Of a DNA stretch of 57,095 bases, positions 24,611 to 33,499 are shown piece by piece. The DNA is taken from positions 1 to 57,095 of the forward strand of contig JAJFFD010000165.1 in NCBI GenBank assembly GCA_021776805.1, read 5' to 3'. The notes under the pieces were generated by a model that searched no databases, was not told the origin of the DNA, and was given only the letters and a program-made list of their open reading frames with translations. This DNA is from Planctomycetota bacterium (GTDB taxonomy: Bacteria > Planctomycetota > UBA1135 > UBA2386). Made by a program: the position numbers and the translations under genes. How positions within the stretch are numbered: the first letter of the stretch is position 1; each line of letters opens with the position of its first letter.

Positions 24611-27022
24611 CTAGTTCCATCCGCCGAGGACGATCTTCAGTGCATCCGTCGAGGTCAGTCCCAGTACGTTGGCAGTTGGATCAACCGCTGCTCCCTGGGC
24701 GTAGACAGGCAGTCCGATCAACTCCGGAAGGTCAGGCACAATCCAAGGCAGGGTCAGTTTCCCGCCCGCATCGGTGATCCCGACCAGGTTGCGTAGGGGT
24801 TGCACAAGGAGACTGCAGCTCGGCATGCCGATGGGGTCGAGGGCGATGGCCGCTGGCTGCAGCCCGACGAAGACCACGGCGGCTTGCAGTGGTTGGGCGT
24901 TGTCGAGGTCGAAGGACATGGCCTGCCCCGGATCCCAGGTCCCGGCCACATCGATGCCGACCTCGCCGAGGGGCCCACGGCAGCCGCCGCCGAGTCTGGT
25001 GAGGTTGCCGGCGCGATAGTCCATCAGGGAAGGCAAGCCCATGTCCGGAAAGAGATCGTGGTTTGGCCAGATCGGGATGGTGTTGGCGATGTCGCTGAGC
25101 TCTTCGCCCTGCACGTTGCCAAAGAGCAGGCTCCGATTGCCATTGGTCAAGAAGACGAAGGAGTAGCCATCCAGGCGGTGGGCCACGAAGGAAGTCGTGC
25201 CACCGAGGCCGCCATTGTGGTGCGCCATGTTGACCGTCCCCCCACTACCGTCGGCAACCGACTTGCGGAACCAACCGCGCATGACGCCCGGCCAGCTCGG
25301 ATCATCGGTCCACATGGCCGTGGTCTGCTTCAGCCCGAGAATGGGGTTTCTTGCCCCAAGATCGAAGGCCGCCAGGACCTTGGCAAAGTCCGGGGCCGCC
25401 ATGACCCAACCCCCATGCGCGTCCAAGTTCCGTTCATTCCAGGCGCCGTATTGGCTGGCTACCCATGGGCGCGCATCCTCCATGGCACTGCGCGCGATGC
25501 TGGGTCGGTACTGGTGGTACAAGACCTCCCCGGGCAAGAGCTCGGAGAACAAGGACCCTCCGATCTCTGCCCGAGTGATCCCCAGCGGATCAAACAGCTT
25601 TTGCTGCACTACGCTGGCATATGGGATGCCGGTGTTGCTCTGCTCCAGCACCCGACCAAGAACGCTGAAACCGAAGTTGCTATACACGAAGTTGGAATAG
25701 GGCAGATAATCCAAGGGCTGCGACTCGAGCATGAAGTCGAAGATGTCGTACTTGTCGATGGGAAGCGGGATCCCCAAGGCGCTGGCGATCGTCGCGTCCG
25801 CGGCCAGCATCGGTTCTATACCCAAGCTGCTATCCCAGCCCGCTTGATGAGTCAGCAGAGCGTGGATATCGATCAAGCTGGTATTGCCGTCGAAGACAGT
25901 GGTCCCGGGAAACAAACCCATCATGCTGTCGCTGGGATCCAAGAGATTGTTCGAACCATCGAAGGCTTGATGAATGGCGATGCTGGTGATCGGCTTCGAG
26001 CAGGATGCGATTGCGAATAGACTGGTCGGCTGGGTGACGGGGTAGCCCTTGCGAGCCCATGTGTAGCCGCGGGCGTGGACCAGGCGGCCATCTTTGACGA
26101 CGGCCAGGCTGGCCCCCCGAAGGTCATTGCTGGTCATCCAGTTCTGCACCCAATCATCGAAGGGCTGCATGCTCGGCTGGCCAGGACCCGTCATTGTCCA
26201 CTGATTGGCCAAGGGCAGATCGCTTGCCGCCCATGCTGCCGCATAGCGTGTATCGCTGCCCGAGCCAGAACCCTGCACCGTGATCGGGTACCAATTCGCT
26301 TGGGAGTACAGATCCGTGTAGTCCTGATACTCCTTCGAAGTCATGTCATGGTGACCGATCCAATCGCCGATGTCGTCACTCTGCCAAACGGAGACGTACC
26401 GATCATGATCGTTGAAGGCGATGATCTTCGGCCGCGCGTGCCCCTCCGCAAAGGCGTCGAAGTGCTCCTGGTAATCGTTCTTGTCGATGCTGACGTATGA
26501 ACCCTGCCCTGCAGCCACCGGTCCAAAGGCAACGATGTAGCGCGGATCTGCAACCGTGTTGTAGATATCGATGGCAGTGATGTCTTGATCCAGGGCCCGG
26601 GCGGCCGTGCGTGCGCTCACGAACTCTGCCTCGGTGAGCCCGTGCTGCGCATCCCCTGGCGCATTGGTCAGCTCGAAGAAACCGGCGAAGCGCGCATTGC
26701 CTCCCGAACCGGTGGCAGTCAGGCAGATCGGCCGGTAGCCCTGCGGCCACCTGGTATTCACGAAGTCCTGGTAATCATCGGAGTCGAAGCCATGGAAACC
26801 GACCAATAGCGGCCCGGCCCGTTGGATCCAGATCGCCGCATAGCGCAGGCTGCCCGTACTGCCGTAAATCGATAGAGAGATGGGGCGATAACCTTTGGCG
26901 GAGAGGTCGTCGCTCAGAGTCTGGTGTTCGTTGCCAGTCTTGCCGTGGTAGGCATCTACCTGAGCCGAAACTGATGAGAGGAGGAAGGTCGCCGTGAGAC
27001 CGAGAGAAAGGAGTATGCGCAT
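24611..27022 (-). CDS. Secreted beta-lactamase-fold serine hydrolase with polyglycine-hydrolase-like repeats (copy 1)
   Basis: I start at ATG 27022, which gives the signal peptide ILLSLGLTATFLLSSVSAQ and 803 residues, nearly the same length as the downstream copy; the frame is open to 27058. The order is the same: five N-terminal repeats (YHGKTGNEHQ with SLRYAAIW; FHGFDSDDYQDF with ARFAGFFE; HGLTEAEF; EHFDAFAEGH with DRYVSVW; HHDMTSKEYQDY with TRYAAAW), the hydrolase domain with SCSK at 340-343 and YSN at 447-449, HHNGGLGGTTS, and the same beta tail. Catalytic serines fall at the same residue number in both copies. Tandem duplication is evident. The substrate is unknown. It lies 117 bp behind senB on the same strand. 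Confidence 0.8.
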   Translation of the reverse strand: MRILLSLGLTATFLLSSVSAQVDAYHGKTGNEHQTLSDDLSAKGYRPISLSIYGSTGSLRYAAIWIQRAGPLLVGFHGFDSDDYQDFVNTRWPQGYRPICLTATGSGGNARFAGFFELTNAPGDAQHGLTEAEFVSARTAARALDQDITAIDIYNTVADPRYIVAFGPVAAGQGSYVSIDKNDYQEHFDAFAEGHARPKIIAFNDHDRYVSVWQSDDIGDWIGHHDMTSKEYQDYTDLYSQANWYPITVQGSGSGSDTRYAAAWAASDLPLANQWTMTGPGQPSMQPFDDWVQNWMTSNDLRGASLAVVKDGRLVHARGYTWARKGYPVTQPTSLFAIASCSKPITSIAIHQAFDGSNNLLDPSDSMMGLFPGTTVFDGNTSLIDIHALLTHQAGWDSSLGIEPMLAADATIASALGIPLPIDKYDIFDFMLESQPLDYLPYSNFVYSNFGFSVLGRVLEQSNTGIPYASVVQQKLFDPLGITRAEIGGSLFSELLPGEVLYHQYRPSIARSAMEDARPWVASQYGAWNERNLDAHGGWVMAAPDFAKVLAAFDLGARNPILGLKQTTAMWTDDPSWPGVMRGWFRKSVADGSGGTVNMAHHNGGLGGTTSFVAHRLDGYSFVFLTNGNRSLLFGNVQGEELSDIANTIPIWPNHDLFPDMGLPSLMDYRAGNLTRLGGGCRGPLGEVGIDVAGTWDPGQAMSFDLDNAQPLQAAVVFVGLQPAAIALDPIGMPSCSLLVQPLRNLVGITDAGGKLTLPWIVPDLPELIGLPVYAQGAAVDPTANVLGLTSTDALKIVLGGWN

Positions 27023-27139
27023 GGTCGCCTCGCTGGGTAGCTCGAGTAGCTCGCTCAAGGAGGGGATCGTACTGACAGATCGAAGGCGAAAACCCAGGAA
27101 ACCCGGGGGTCTGCGCTCGGGCGCGTCAGCCTTTGCGCC

Positions 27140-28090
27140 CTAGACGAAATCCGCCAACAGCTCCGCCCAACGCCCCAGCTCCACCTGCGGATCGACCATC
27201 TCACCCAGGGCCGCGCAGCGCTCGGAAAGCAGGCGGTAGAAGCTTTGATCCGCCTCCACCCGCTCCATGAGCCAGGCGAGTACCTGCCCGTCGCCAACCG
27301 GGAAGTATCCCGGGTACTTCTCGCCGAGCAGTCCCAGCGTACCGGGAATGCGCGAACTCAGGATGGGTATCCCGCAGGCGATGGCCTCCGAGACCACGTT
27401 GGCGCCACCTTCCATCTCCGAGCTGATCACCATTGCTCTGCTGCGCAGCAAGATCTGCTGCGCCTCCTCGGCGCTTTTCTCTCCAAGCCAGCGATAGCGC
27501 GAGTTGGATCGTTCTTCGGCGCGGGCAGCTGCCGCCATCTCGGCCTCCAGCGCAGCACCCACCTGCAGCACGCGGATGCGCGAAGTCATCGGCAGACTGC
27601 GTGCGGCATAGGCGGCACGAAGCGGATCCTTGACCTTGCGCAGATGACCGAGCACGGCGATCTCGAAGACGTTCTCCTCGCGCAAGGGTCTATGCTCGCT
27701 GGCACGGGCAGACTGGTGAATCACTACCGCCTTGTCGCGAACCTGCTCCGGCAGGGCCGTGCAGGCCAAGGCTTGCAAGACCACCAGGCGATCGGCCAGA
27801 CGCAAGGACTCCTGGGCCTTCTCGTCACTGGGCAGGTCCTGATACAGATCCGTGCCAGTCAGGGCGACGATGACTGATCCCTGCGGATGGTCTTCGCGGT
27901 AGCTCAACACCGATGCATGGCTGCGCCGCGCATGGAGTGCGAGGAGCAGATCGCATGGCTGACCCTCGTAACTGGCGGAGATCTCCACCTCATGACCAAG
28001 CTCCTGCAGGATCCCCGCCCAACGGCGGGCGGTGACGCTGTTGCCGAGGGTCGAGGCCAAGCTCGCAGGAGTCACGATGAGGATCTTCAT
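27140..28090 (-). CDS. senB: Selenosugar synthase SenB-like glycosyltransferase
   Basis: The 316-residue protein starts at ATG 28090, overlapping the stop of senA by 4 bp; the longer frame (28105) is not needed. It has the signature of the TIGR04348/SenB family: ILIVTPASLASTLGNSVTAR with RWAGIL, then DLLLALHARRSHASV, VIVALTGTDLYQDL, and the C-domain IAVLGHLRKVKDPL and SSEMEGGANVVSEAIACGIP. SenB makes a selenosugar (1-seleno-GlcNAc type) from UDP-sugar and selenophosphate, supplying selenium for selenoneine. The adjacent SenA strengthens the call. SenC (a selenophosphate synthetase) is not in the window and must be elsewhere if the pathway works. An ordinary GT4 is the alternative. Confidence 0.82.
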   Translation of the reverse strand: MKILIVTPASLASTLGNSVTARRWAGILQELGHEVEISASYEGQPCDLLLALHARRSHASVLSYREDHPQGSVIVALTGTDLYQDLPSDEKAQESLRLADRLVVLQALACTALPEQVRDKAVVIHQSARASEHRPLREENVFEIAVLGHLRKVKDPLRAAYAARSLPMTSRIRVLQVGAALEAEMAAAARAEERSNSRYRWLGEKSAEEAQQILLRSRAMVISSEMEGGANVVSEAIACGIPILSSRIPGTLGLLGEKYPGYFPVGDGQVLAWLMERVEADQSFYRLLSERCAALGEMVDPQVELGRWAELLADFV

Positions 28091-29364
28091 GACCGCAGCC
28101 CACAAGTCCGAAAACCGGCGAAGACATCGCGCCGATAGGGCTGGTAGAAGTTTCTATAGCTGGGACGAAGCATGCGCGAAGCGGTGGCCCAGGCGCCACC
28201 GCGAAGAACCTTACGCTCATGAAACCAGGGGAAGGAATAGTCCCGGTAACAGTCCCGGACAAAACCGTCGAAGGGCGCGAAGACGCTGCTGGTCCACTCC
28301 CAGACATTGCCGAAGAGTTGCGCCGGGTGCTCCCCCGACTCGACCCCCGCCGGCTGGCAGGAGGGAAGGGCATAGTCGAGGTTGGCAACCGTCTCTTCCG
28401 GCGCTTGTTGCCAGAATGGCTGCTCACCCAGCCCCATCCGCTCGCAGTAGTTCTTGGCTGCGCATTCCCACTCGACCTCGCTGGGCAGGCGGCGTTGACT
28501 CCATCGGCAGTACGCATCCGCTTCGAACCAACTCACATGGATCATGGGCATGGACTCGCGCAGGCCCTGCCAACTGTCAAAGAAGCGCTCCTCCCATTCG
28601 GGCCCTGATCGGCGCCAGTAGACCGGATGCTCGGCCTGCTTCTCCTCGCGCCAGCGCCAACCGGCCGATGACCAAAGCTCCTCCCGGGCATAGCCACCTG
28701 CTTCGACGAAGGCGCGAAACTCTCCGCGCGTAACCGCCGAAGGGGCGAGATCGAAACTCTCGTAGGCGATGGGATGCTCCCACTTCTCATTATCGAAGAC
28801 AAAGCCGCAGGCAGGAGCCGCGCCGAGCATCATCTGCCCGGCAGGGAAGTGGATGTCACCGCATGTAGCCTGGCCGGCGCTTTCCACCGCTGCCGCCGAT
28901 CGCTTGGCGAGTTCTCCCGCCAAGGGATAAGCCAATGTCTGCTGAGTGAAGGCGAAGGCCTCGTTGTGCATGTCCTGGTGGAAAAGAACATAGAGAACAT
29001 AATGGAGCTGCTCTGGCCCGACTTCACCGGCTTCGAGACGGGCGATGATCTCCGCCTGCACTCGACGCAGATAATCGTTGGTGCTGGCCCGGTCCGGAAC
29101 CTGCAGTCGCCAGCGCTTCGGGTGCTCCACCCGCGAAGAGTCGTAGAGTTCGGCGGATCCTGCCAGCATGCTCTCGCAGCCGAAGCCCATGCCGAGGGCA
29201 AAGTTCTCGCTGAACCAGGCCACATGACCGACCTCCCAGGATGGGGTGTTGACCATGGGCATCTCGGGCCCGACCCACTGCTCCTCGCTGAGCTCGCCGG
29301 TGAGTTGGAAGGTTCTGTCTTGGCTCTCTCGCAGCCAGGACAGGAGCTTCTCGGTCTGGATCAT
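28087..29364 (-). CDS. senA: Selenoneine synthase SenA-like (EgtB-family) protein
   Basis: The 425-residue protein has the two-domain EgtB layout. The N-terminal DinB-like domain supplies the iron ligands: H47 in WEVGHVAWFSENF and H129/H133 in FHQDMHNEAF. The C-terminal FGE-sulfatase-like domain has MPMIHVSWFEADAYCRW, RLPSEVEWECAA, LFGNVWEWTSSVF, VLRGGAWAT and the end block MLRPSYRNFYQPYRRDVF. EgtB joins hercynine and a sulfur donor; the SenA branch uses a selenosugar to form selenoneine. The coupled senB gene is what favours SenA over EgtB. No hercynine-making EgtD is in the window. It diverges from a TlpA-like gene with 25 bp between start codons. Confidence 0.82.
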   Translation of the reverse strand: MIQTEKLLSWLRESQDRTFQLTGELSEEQWVGPEMPMVNTPSWEVGHVAWFSENFALGMGFGCESMLAGSAELYDSSRVEHPKRWRLQVPDRASTNDYLRRVQAEIIARLEAGEVGPEQLHYVLYVLFHQDMHNEAFAFTQQTLAYPLAGELAKRSAAAVESAGQATCGDIHFPAGQMMLGAAPACGFVFDNEKWEHPIAYESFDLAPSAVTRGEFRAFVEAGGYAREELWSSAGWRWREEKQAEHPVYWRRSGPEWEERFFDSWQGLRESMPMIHVSWFEADAYCRWSQRRLPSEVEWECAAKNYCERMGLGEQPFWQQAPEETVANLDYALPSCQPAGVESGEHPAQLFGNVWEWTSSVFAPFDGFVRDCYRDYSFPWFHERKVLRGGAWATASRMLRPSYRNFYQPYRRDVFAGFRTCGLRS

Positions 29365-29389
29365 GCTGCCATGTTAGGCTAGGGCCACG

Positions 29390-30628
29390 ATGATCCCAGC
29401 AGTACTCCTTCTCTCCAGCCTTCTCACACCCCAGGGTGGACCGAATTCGATCTCCACGGGCCCCGCAGAGATCCCCCTGCAGACCGGCATGTGGCGAGCC
29501 TGGCTCGACTGCCGGGGCGGTGAACTGCCATTCCAACTGGAGCTGCAGAAGGACCCTCTGCGCGCCTGGATCATCAACGGCGAGGAACGCATCGCCATGC
29601 CCAGAGTCGAGGTCACCGAAGGAGAGCTGGTCATCGGCATCGACTACTACGACTCGAAGATCAGCGCCAAGATCGAGGACGATGGCAAGCGCCTGAGCGG
29701 TGAGTGGTACAAGCGACGCGGCGCCGAGCGGGAGGTACGGATGACCTTCTCCGCTGTCGCCGGCAAGGCGCCGCGCTTTCCGGTCGAAGCCACCAGCGAG
29801 GGCGCGGCCAAGATCTCCGGGCGCTGGGCGGTGCAGTTCGAAGGCGACGAGTATCCGGCGGTTGGCATCTTCCGCGGCGAGAGCGACGGCAGCGCCGCCG
29901 GCACCTTCCTCACCGCCCTGGGCGACTACCGCTTCCTCGCCGGCCGGGTCGACGGCAACAAGATGCGCCTCTCCTGCTTCGACGGCGCCCACGCCTTCCG
30001 CTTCGATGCGGAGCTCGATGCCGAGGGGAAAATGCAGGGCCAGTTCTGGTCTTCCAAGGGCCGACCCCAGGCTTGGACCGCCGAGCTTGATGCCAAAGCA
30101 TCCCTGGAGAATCCGTACGAACTCACCAGCTGGCAGGGTGGCGAGATCGGCAGCTTCACCTACCCGGATCTGGATGGGCGACCACGCCGTCTTGATGACC
30201 CGGACTTCGCCGGCAAGGCCCGACTGATTGTGGTCTTCGGTTCCTGGTGCCCGAACTGCAAGGACGAGACCGAGTACCTGGTAGAGCTGGACAAGAAGTA
30301 CCGTGCGCGCGGGCTCTCCATTCTGGGACTGGCCTTCGAATTGACCGGCGACCTGGATCGAGATCGAGCGCAGGTGCGCGGCTATGCCGAACACCATGGC
30401 GTCGAGTACCCCATCCTCGTGGCGGGGATCTCGGACAAGGCGGCGGCCACCAAGGCCTTCCCCGCCCTGGATCGCGTGCGCTCCTATCCGACCACGATCT
30501 TCATGGACGCAAAGGGTGAGGTGCGCGCTGTCCACACGGGCTTCTCCGGGCCAGCGACCGGGGAGGAGCATGCCAGGCTGCGCGCCAAGTTCGAGGCAGA
30601 GATCGAAGCCATTTTGGCCGGGAGCTAA
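29390..30628 (+). CDS. Exported TlpA-like thioredoxin-fold protein
   Basis: The 412-residue protein has a short signal peptide (MIPAVLLLSSLL). Residues about 20-255 are a beta-rich region (ELPFQLELQKDPLRAWIING) as found before TlpA domains in many Bacteroidota and Planctomycetota proteins. The C-terminal thioredoxin domain has VVFGSWCPNCKDETEYLVEL with the redox pair C287/C290, and the cis-proline region VRSYPTTIFMDAKGEV. The family reduces or exchanges disulfides outside the cytoplasm, for example during cytochrome c maturation, which the many haem proteins here would need. Its divergent neighbour is senA; a functional link is only a guess. It converges on the ABC ATPase gene with a 1-bp gap. 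Confidence 0.85.
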   Translation: MIPAVLLLSSLLTPQGGPNSISTGPAEIPLQTGMWRAWLDCRGGELPFQLELQKDPLRAWIINGEERIAMPRVEVTEGELVIGIDYYDSKISAKIEDDGKRLSGEWYKRRGAEREVRMTFSAVAGKAPRFPVEATSEGAAKISGRWAVQFEGDEYPAVGIFRGESDGSAAGTFLTALGDYRFLAGRVDGNKMRLSCFDGAHAFRFDAELDAEGKMQGQFWSSKGRPQAWTAELDAKASLENPYELTSWQGGEIGSFTYPDLDGRPRRLDDPDFAGKARLIVVFGSWCPNCKDETEYLVELDKKYRARGLSILGLAFELTGDLDRDRAQVRGYAEHHGVEYPILVAGISDKAAATKAFPALDRVRSYPTTIFMDAKGEVRAVHTGFSGPATGEEHARLRAKFEAEIEAILAGS

Positions 30629-30629
30629 C

Positions 30630-31427
30630 TCACTTACTCCAACGCCAGGGCAAGACCATCGGGCTCACAGCTGAGCCTTCAGCCGGGATCTCAGCGAAGA
30701 GCAGGCGGCTGCCATAGACCTGGGACAGGACCTCGGCGCGCAGGATTTCGGCCACGGATCCCTGGGCGACCGCCCGGCCCGCATCCATCAGCAAGACCCG
30801 ATCGGAGAACTGACTGATCAGGTTGAAGTCATGGCTCACCAGCACGACCCCCATGCCCGCGTCCACCACCGCGCGCAACAACTCCAGCACCATGAGCTGG
30901 TGCTCCGGATCCAGTGAGGCGGTCGGCTCATCACAGAGCAGGATCTCCGCTTCCTGGGCAAAAGCCCGCGCCACCAAGACTCGCTGCCTCTGACCACCGG
31001 AGAGTTCACTGAGCAGGCGATCCGCCAGATCACCTACATCCGCACGATCGAGGGCCGAGGCCACCGCAGCGCGATCTTGCCCATCGGCGCTGCGCCAAAA
31101 GCCCATGTGGGCGTAGCGCCCCCCCATCACGAAGTCGCCGACCCGCTGACCCGGCAGGGCATCGAGTACCTGCGGCACCACCGCTACCTGTCGGGCTCGT
31201 TCCCGAGGATGGTGACTGCGGATATCCTTGCCCGCCAGCAAGACCTCACCCGCATCGGGTCTCAGCAGACCACTGAGCATTTTGATCATGGTGCTCTTCC
31301 CCGAGCCATTCGGCCCGAGGAGAGCGAGCAGCTCCCCAGCTTGGAGATCCAGATCCATGCGGTCGAGAGCCGGGATCTCCCCGCCGTAGGCATAGTTCAG
31401 CGCCCGGGCCTGCAGCAGACTCACCAT
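30630..31427 (-). CDS. btuD: ABC transporter ATPase, BtuD/FecE type (predicted B12 import)
   Basis: The 265-residue ATPase starts at ATG 31427, overlapping the permease gene by 7 bp; a longer frame (31517) lies inside that gene. Walker A is ALLGPNGSGKSTMIKML, the signature is LSGGQRQRVLVARAF and Walker B is ILLCDEPTASLD, with the switch histidine in VVLVSHDFN. It belongs to the iron-siderophore/haem/cobalamin importer class. The substrate is assigned from the cobalamin riboswitch at the head of the operon rather than from the protein itself. It is the last gene of the operon. Confidence 0.85.
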   Translation of the reverse strand: MVSLLQARALNYAYGGEIPALDRMDLDLQAGELLALLGPNGSGKSTMIKMLSGLLRPDAGEVLLAGKDIRSHHPRERARQVAVVPQVLDALPGQRVGDFVMGGRYAHMGFWRSADGQDRAAVASALDRADVGDLADRLLSELSGGQRQRVLVARAFAQEAEILLCDEPTASLDPEHQLMVLELLRAVVDAGMGVVLVSHDFNLISQFSDRVLLMDAGRAVAQGSVAEILRAEVLSQVYGSRLLFAEIPAEGSAVSPMVLPWRWSK

Positions 31428-32494
31428 GCGCTCAAACTCCGGCGACGACGGAAGAGCAGGTAGAGGAAGAATGGCCCGCCGATGAGGGACATCATCACTC
31501 CAGGTTGGAGCTGCCAAGAACCGAAGAAGTTGCGCTGGATCAGATCCGTACCCAGAAGGAAGACCGCGCCGCCGAGTAGGGAGAGAATGAGCAAGGAACG
31601 GTGCGAGTTGCCCACCATCAGGCGAATGAGGTGGGGCACCACCAGACCGAGGAAGGCGATCTGCCCCGCCACCGCCACTGCGCAGGCACAGCTGAGAGCC
31701 GCTGCCCCCAGCACCAACAACTTGGTGAAGCCAACCGGCACACCCAGGGCAGAGGCGTCCTCCTCGCCAGCAGCGAATAGATCGAGTTCCACTGCCACGA
31801 AAGGAATGACCAGAGCGGAGAGGAAGAGTCCGCTGCCGACCATGGCCGCGTGGGTCGGTCCGCGATCATCGAGGGTGCCCCAAGTCCAGGACATGAGGGC
31901 ACGCTGCACTTCGAAGTCGGCGAGCACCGCCGATTGAATCGCTGCCAACAATCCGGAGATGCATGCGTTCACCGCGATGCCGGTCAGCAGGAGCGTGGGC
32001 ACGGAAACCCGCCCGCCAAAGGAGGCCACCAACATGATGAAGACCCCGGTGCCCACGGAGCCAACGAATGCGAAGCCTGCGATCAGGAAGGGCGATGCCC
32101 CCAGTCCCGGGTCATCGAGGAACTGAGCGCCATAGCCGCCGAGAACGAGGATGGCCAGGGAGGCGCCGAGGGTGGCGCCCGCATTCAGGCCGAGGATGCC
32201 CGGCTCGGCCAGACCATTGCGAAAGAGCCCCTGCAGCAGAGCACCGGAGAGCGCGAGGGAGGCGCCGACCAGCCCGGCGCAGATGCCGCGCCAGAGACGC
32301 AGCTCCATGATTGCTTGCAGGTTGCCCTCGAGCGCTTCCCCCATACCGAGACCGGCCATGGCCCCCTGCAAGGCGGTCGCCAGGTCCGGAATGACATCGG
32401 AGCCCGCGATGAGTTCGAGGCCGATGAAGAGGATCCAGGTGAGGGCGAGAAGCAGTCCGATCAGCAAGGGTTTCCGTCCGCCTCCCATGCTCAA
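31421..32494 (-). CDS. btuC: ABC transporter permease, FecCD/BtuC family
   Basis: The 357-residue protein has about ten hydrophobic helices and family motifs. These are LRLWRGICAGLVGASLALSG, LLQGLFRNGLAEPGILGLNA with GATLGA, the LLTGIAVNACISGLLAA helix, TWGTLDD, and the ATPase-coupling region GQIAFLGLVVPHLIRLMVG. The final helices contain FFLYLLFRRRR. It forms the channel of a type II importer of the vitamin B12/siderophore class. It is coupled by a 4-bp overlap to the binding-protein gene upstream and by 7 bp to the ATPase gene. Confidence 0.9.
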   Translation of the reverse strand: MSMGGGRKPLLIGLLLALTWILFIGLELIAGSDVIPDLATALQGAMAGLGMGEALEGNLQAIMELRLWRGICAGLVGASLALSGALLQGLFRNGLAEPGILGLNAGATLGASLAILVLGGYGAQFLDDPGLGASPFLIAGFAFVGSVGTGVFIMLVASFGGRVSVPTLLLTGIAVNACISGLLAAIQSAVLADFEVQRALMSWTWGTLDDRGPTHAAMVGSGLFLSALVIPFVAVELDLFAAGEEDASALGVPVGFTKLLVLGAAALSCACAVAVAGQIAFLGLVVPHLIRLMVGNSHRSLLILSLLGGAVFLLGTDLIQRNFFGSWQLQPGVMMSLIGGPFFLYLLFRRRRSLSAW

Positions 32495-33468
32495 CGCCCC
32501 TTCGCCTTCGGATCCAAGATGCGATCTACCTGAGCGGCGATCTCCTCCGCAGCGAGAAGAATTTCCTGCGAACCCGTGGAGAAGAGCCGGGGATGCAGAC
32601 TGACGATGGCCTGCTTACGAATCGCCTTCAAGCCAGCGAGGCTGGGCTCTCGACGCAAGACGGACTCACTCTCGAACTCGGACTCACCGGCCCGCGACTG
32701 CACGATGATCACGTCCGGGTCATAGGTAATGAGCTGCTCCAAGGTCAGCTGCACGTGATCCCTTCGGCCCGCATCCGCAAGCGGATTGCGCATGCCGAGC
32801 AGGCGAATCAACTCATCCGGCAAACTGTTCGAACCGGTGCCCCAGCCGCCACCGCCCAGGTTGCTGTAGAAGAGGGCGCTCAGGCCCTCGCGCCTGGCCG
32901 CCTGCTCTTGCAGTCTCCGCCGGCGGGCATCGAAGTCCGCGAGCAAGTCCCGGCCAGCCTCTTCTGCTCCCAGCACTCGGGCCAGCAGGCGAATCACATG
33001 ACGAATCTCCTCCAGGCTCCTGGGCTGAGGCAGAGTCAGGGTCGGAATGTCGCGACCAGCAAAACGACCGCGCGCCAAGGCCAGGTTCGTATCCGAGCAG
33101 AGCAGGAGATCCGGATCCATCTCGAGCACCATCTCCGCATCGATCTCCCGAAAGCTGGCCTTGACCCGGAAGCCCTCGTCCACCAGCGCCAGGCGCGACC
33201 AGGTCAGGGCCTGCTCGGGCAGGGCCAACACCCGTTCCGGTGAGGCGAGCCGAGTCACCACATCCGTGAGATAGGTGTTGGCGATGAGCACTCGCCGAGG
33301 CGCCTGCTGCAATGCGAAGCTCTCAGCCCCCGGCAAGTCGATGCGCAGGGGAAAACCGGCCTTCGCAGGCACGGGCGGGAAGCGCCGCGCGCGTGCAGCG
33401 TCCGGGTTTTCATCCGTGCAACAGAGGAGCAGGAGACATGCTCCGGACATGATTCGTCGCGGCATCAT
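32491..33468 (-). CDS. btuF: ABC transporter periplasmic binding protein, BtuF-like
   Basis: The frame is open to 33645, but that part is the riboswitch, so translation must start downstream. I chose the ATG pair at 33468/33465, giving about 325 residues with a signal or lipoprotein-like start (IMSGACLLLLCC); the lipobox is atypical. The body matches the TroA/BtuF fold: RRVLIANTYLTDVVTRLASP, then VDEGFRVKASFREIDAEMVL, DPDLLLCSD, QPRSLEEIRHVIRLLARVLG, and the C-lobe LTLEQLITYDPDVIIVQSRA. It would capture cobalamin and hand it to the permease. The riboswitch gives the substrate. Confidence 0.85.
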   Translation of the reverse strand: MMPRRIMSGACLLLLCCTDENPDAARARRFPPVPAKAGFPLRIDLPGAESFALQQAPRRVLIANTYLTDVVTRLASPERVLALPEQALTWSRLALVDEGFRVKASFREIDAEMVLEMDPDLLLCSDTNLALARGRFAGRDIPTLTLPQPRSLEEIRHVIRLLARVLGAEEAGRDLLADFDARRRRLQEQAARREGLSALFYSNLGGGGWGTGSNSLPDELIRLLGMRNPLADAGRRDHVQLTLEQLITYDPDVIIVQSRAGESEFESESVLRREPSLAGLKAIRKQAIVSLHPRLFSTGSQEILLAAEEIAAQVDRILDPKAKGR

Positions 33469-33499
33469 CAACGCAGGAACCTTGCTTCCGAAGGGATTG

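Noticed and set aside
22268..27070. Possible mobile element behind the tandem hydrolase copies
   Set aside because: The two copies are a divergent gene duplication; no transposase, terminal repeat or target-site duplication was seen.
29024..30571. 515-codon minus-strand frame over the TlpA-like gene and the senA 5' half
   Set aside because: The plus strand carries a signal peptide and thioredoxin domain there; the minus frame is low in hydrophobic structure and matches no family.
32491..33468. Iron-siderophore transport instead of B12
   Set aside because: The protein families fit both, but the adenosylcobalamin riboswitch at the operon head favours cobalamin.
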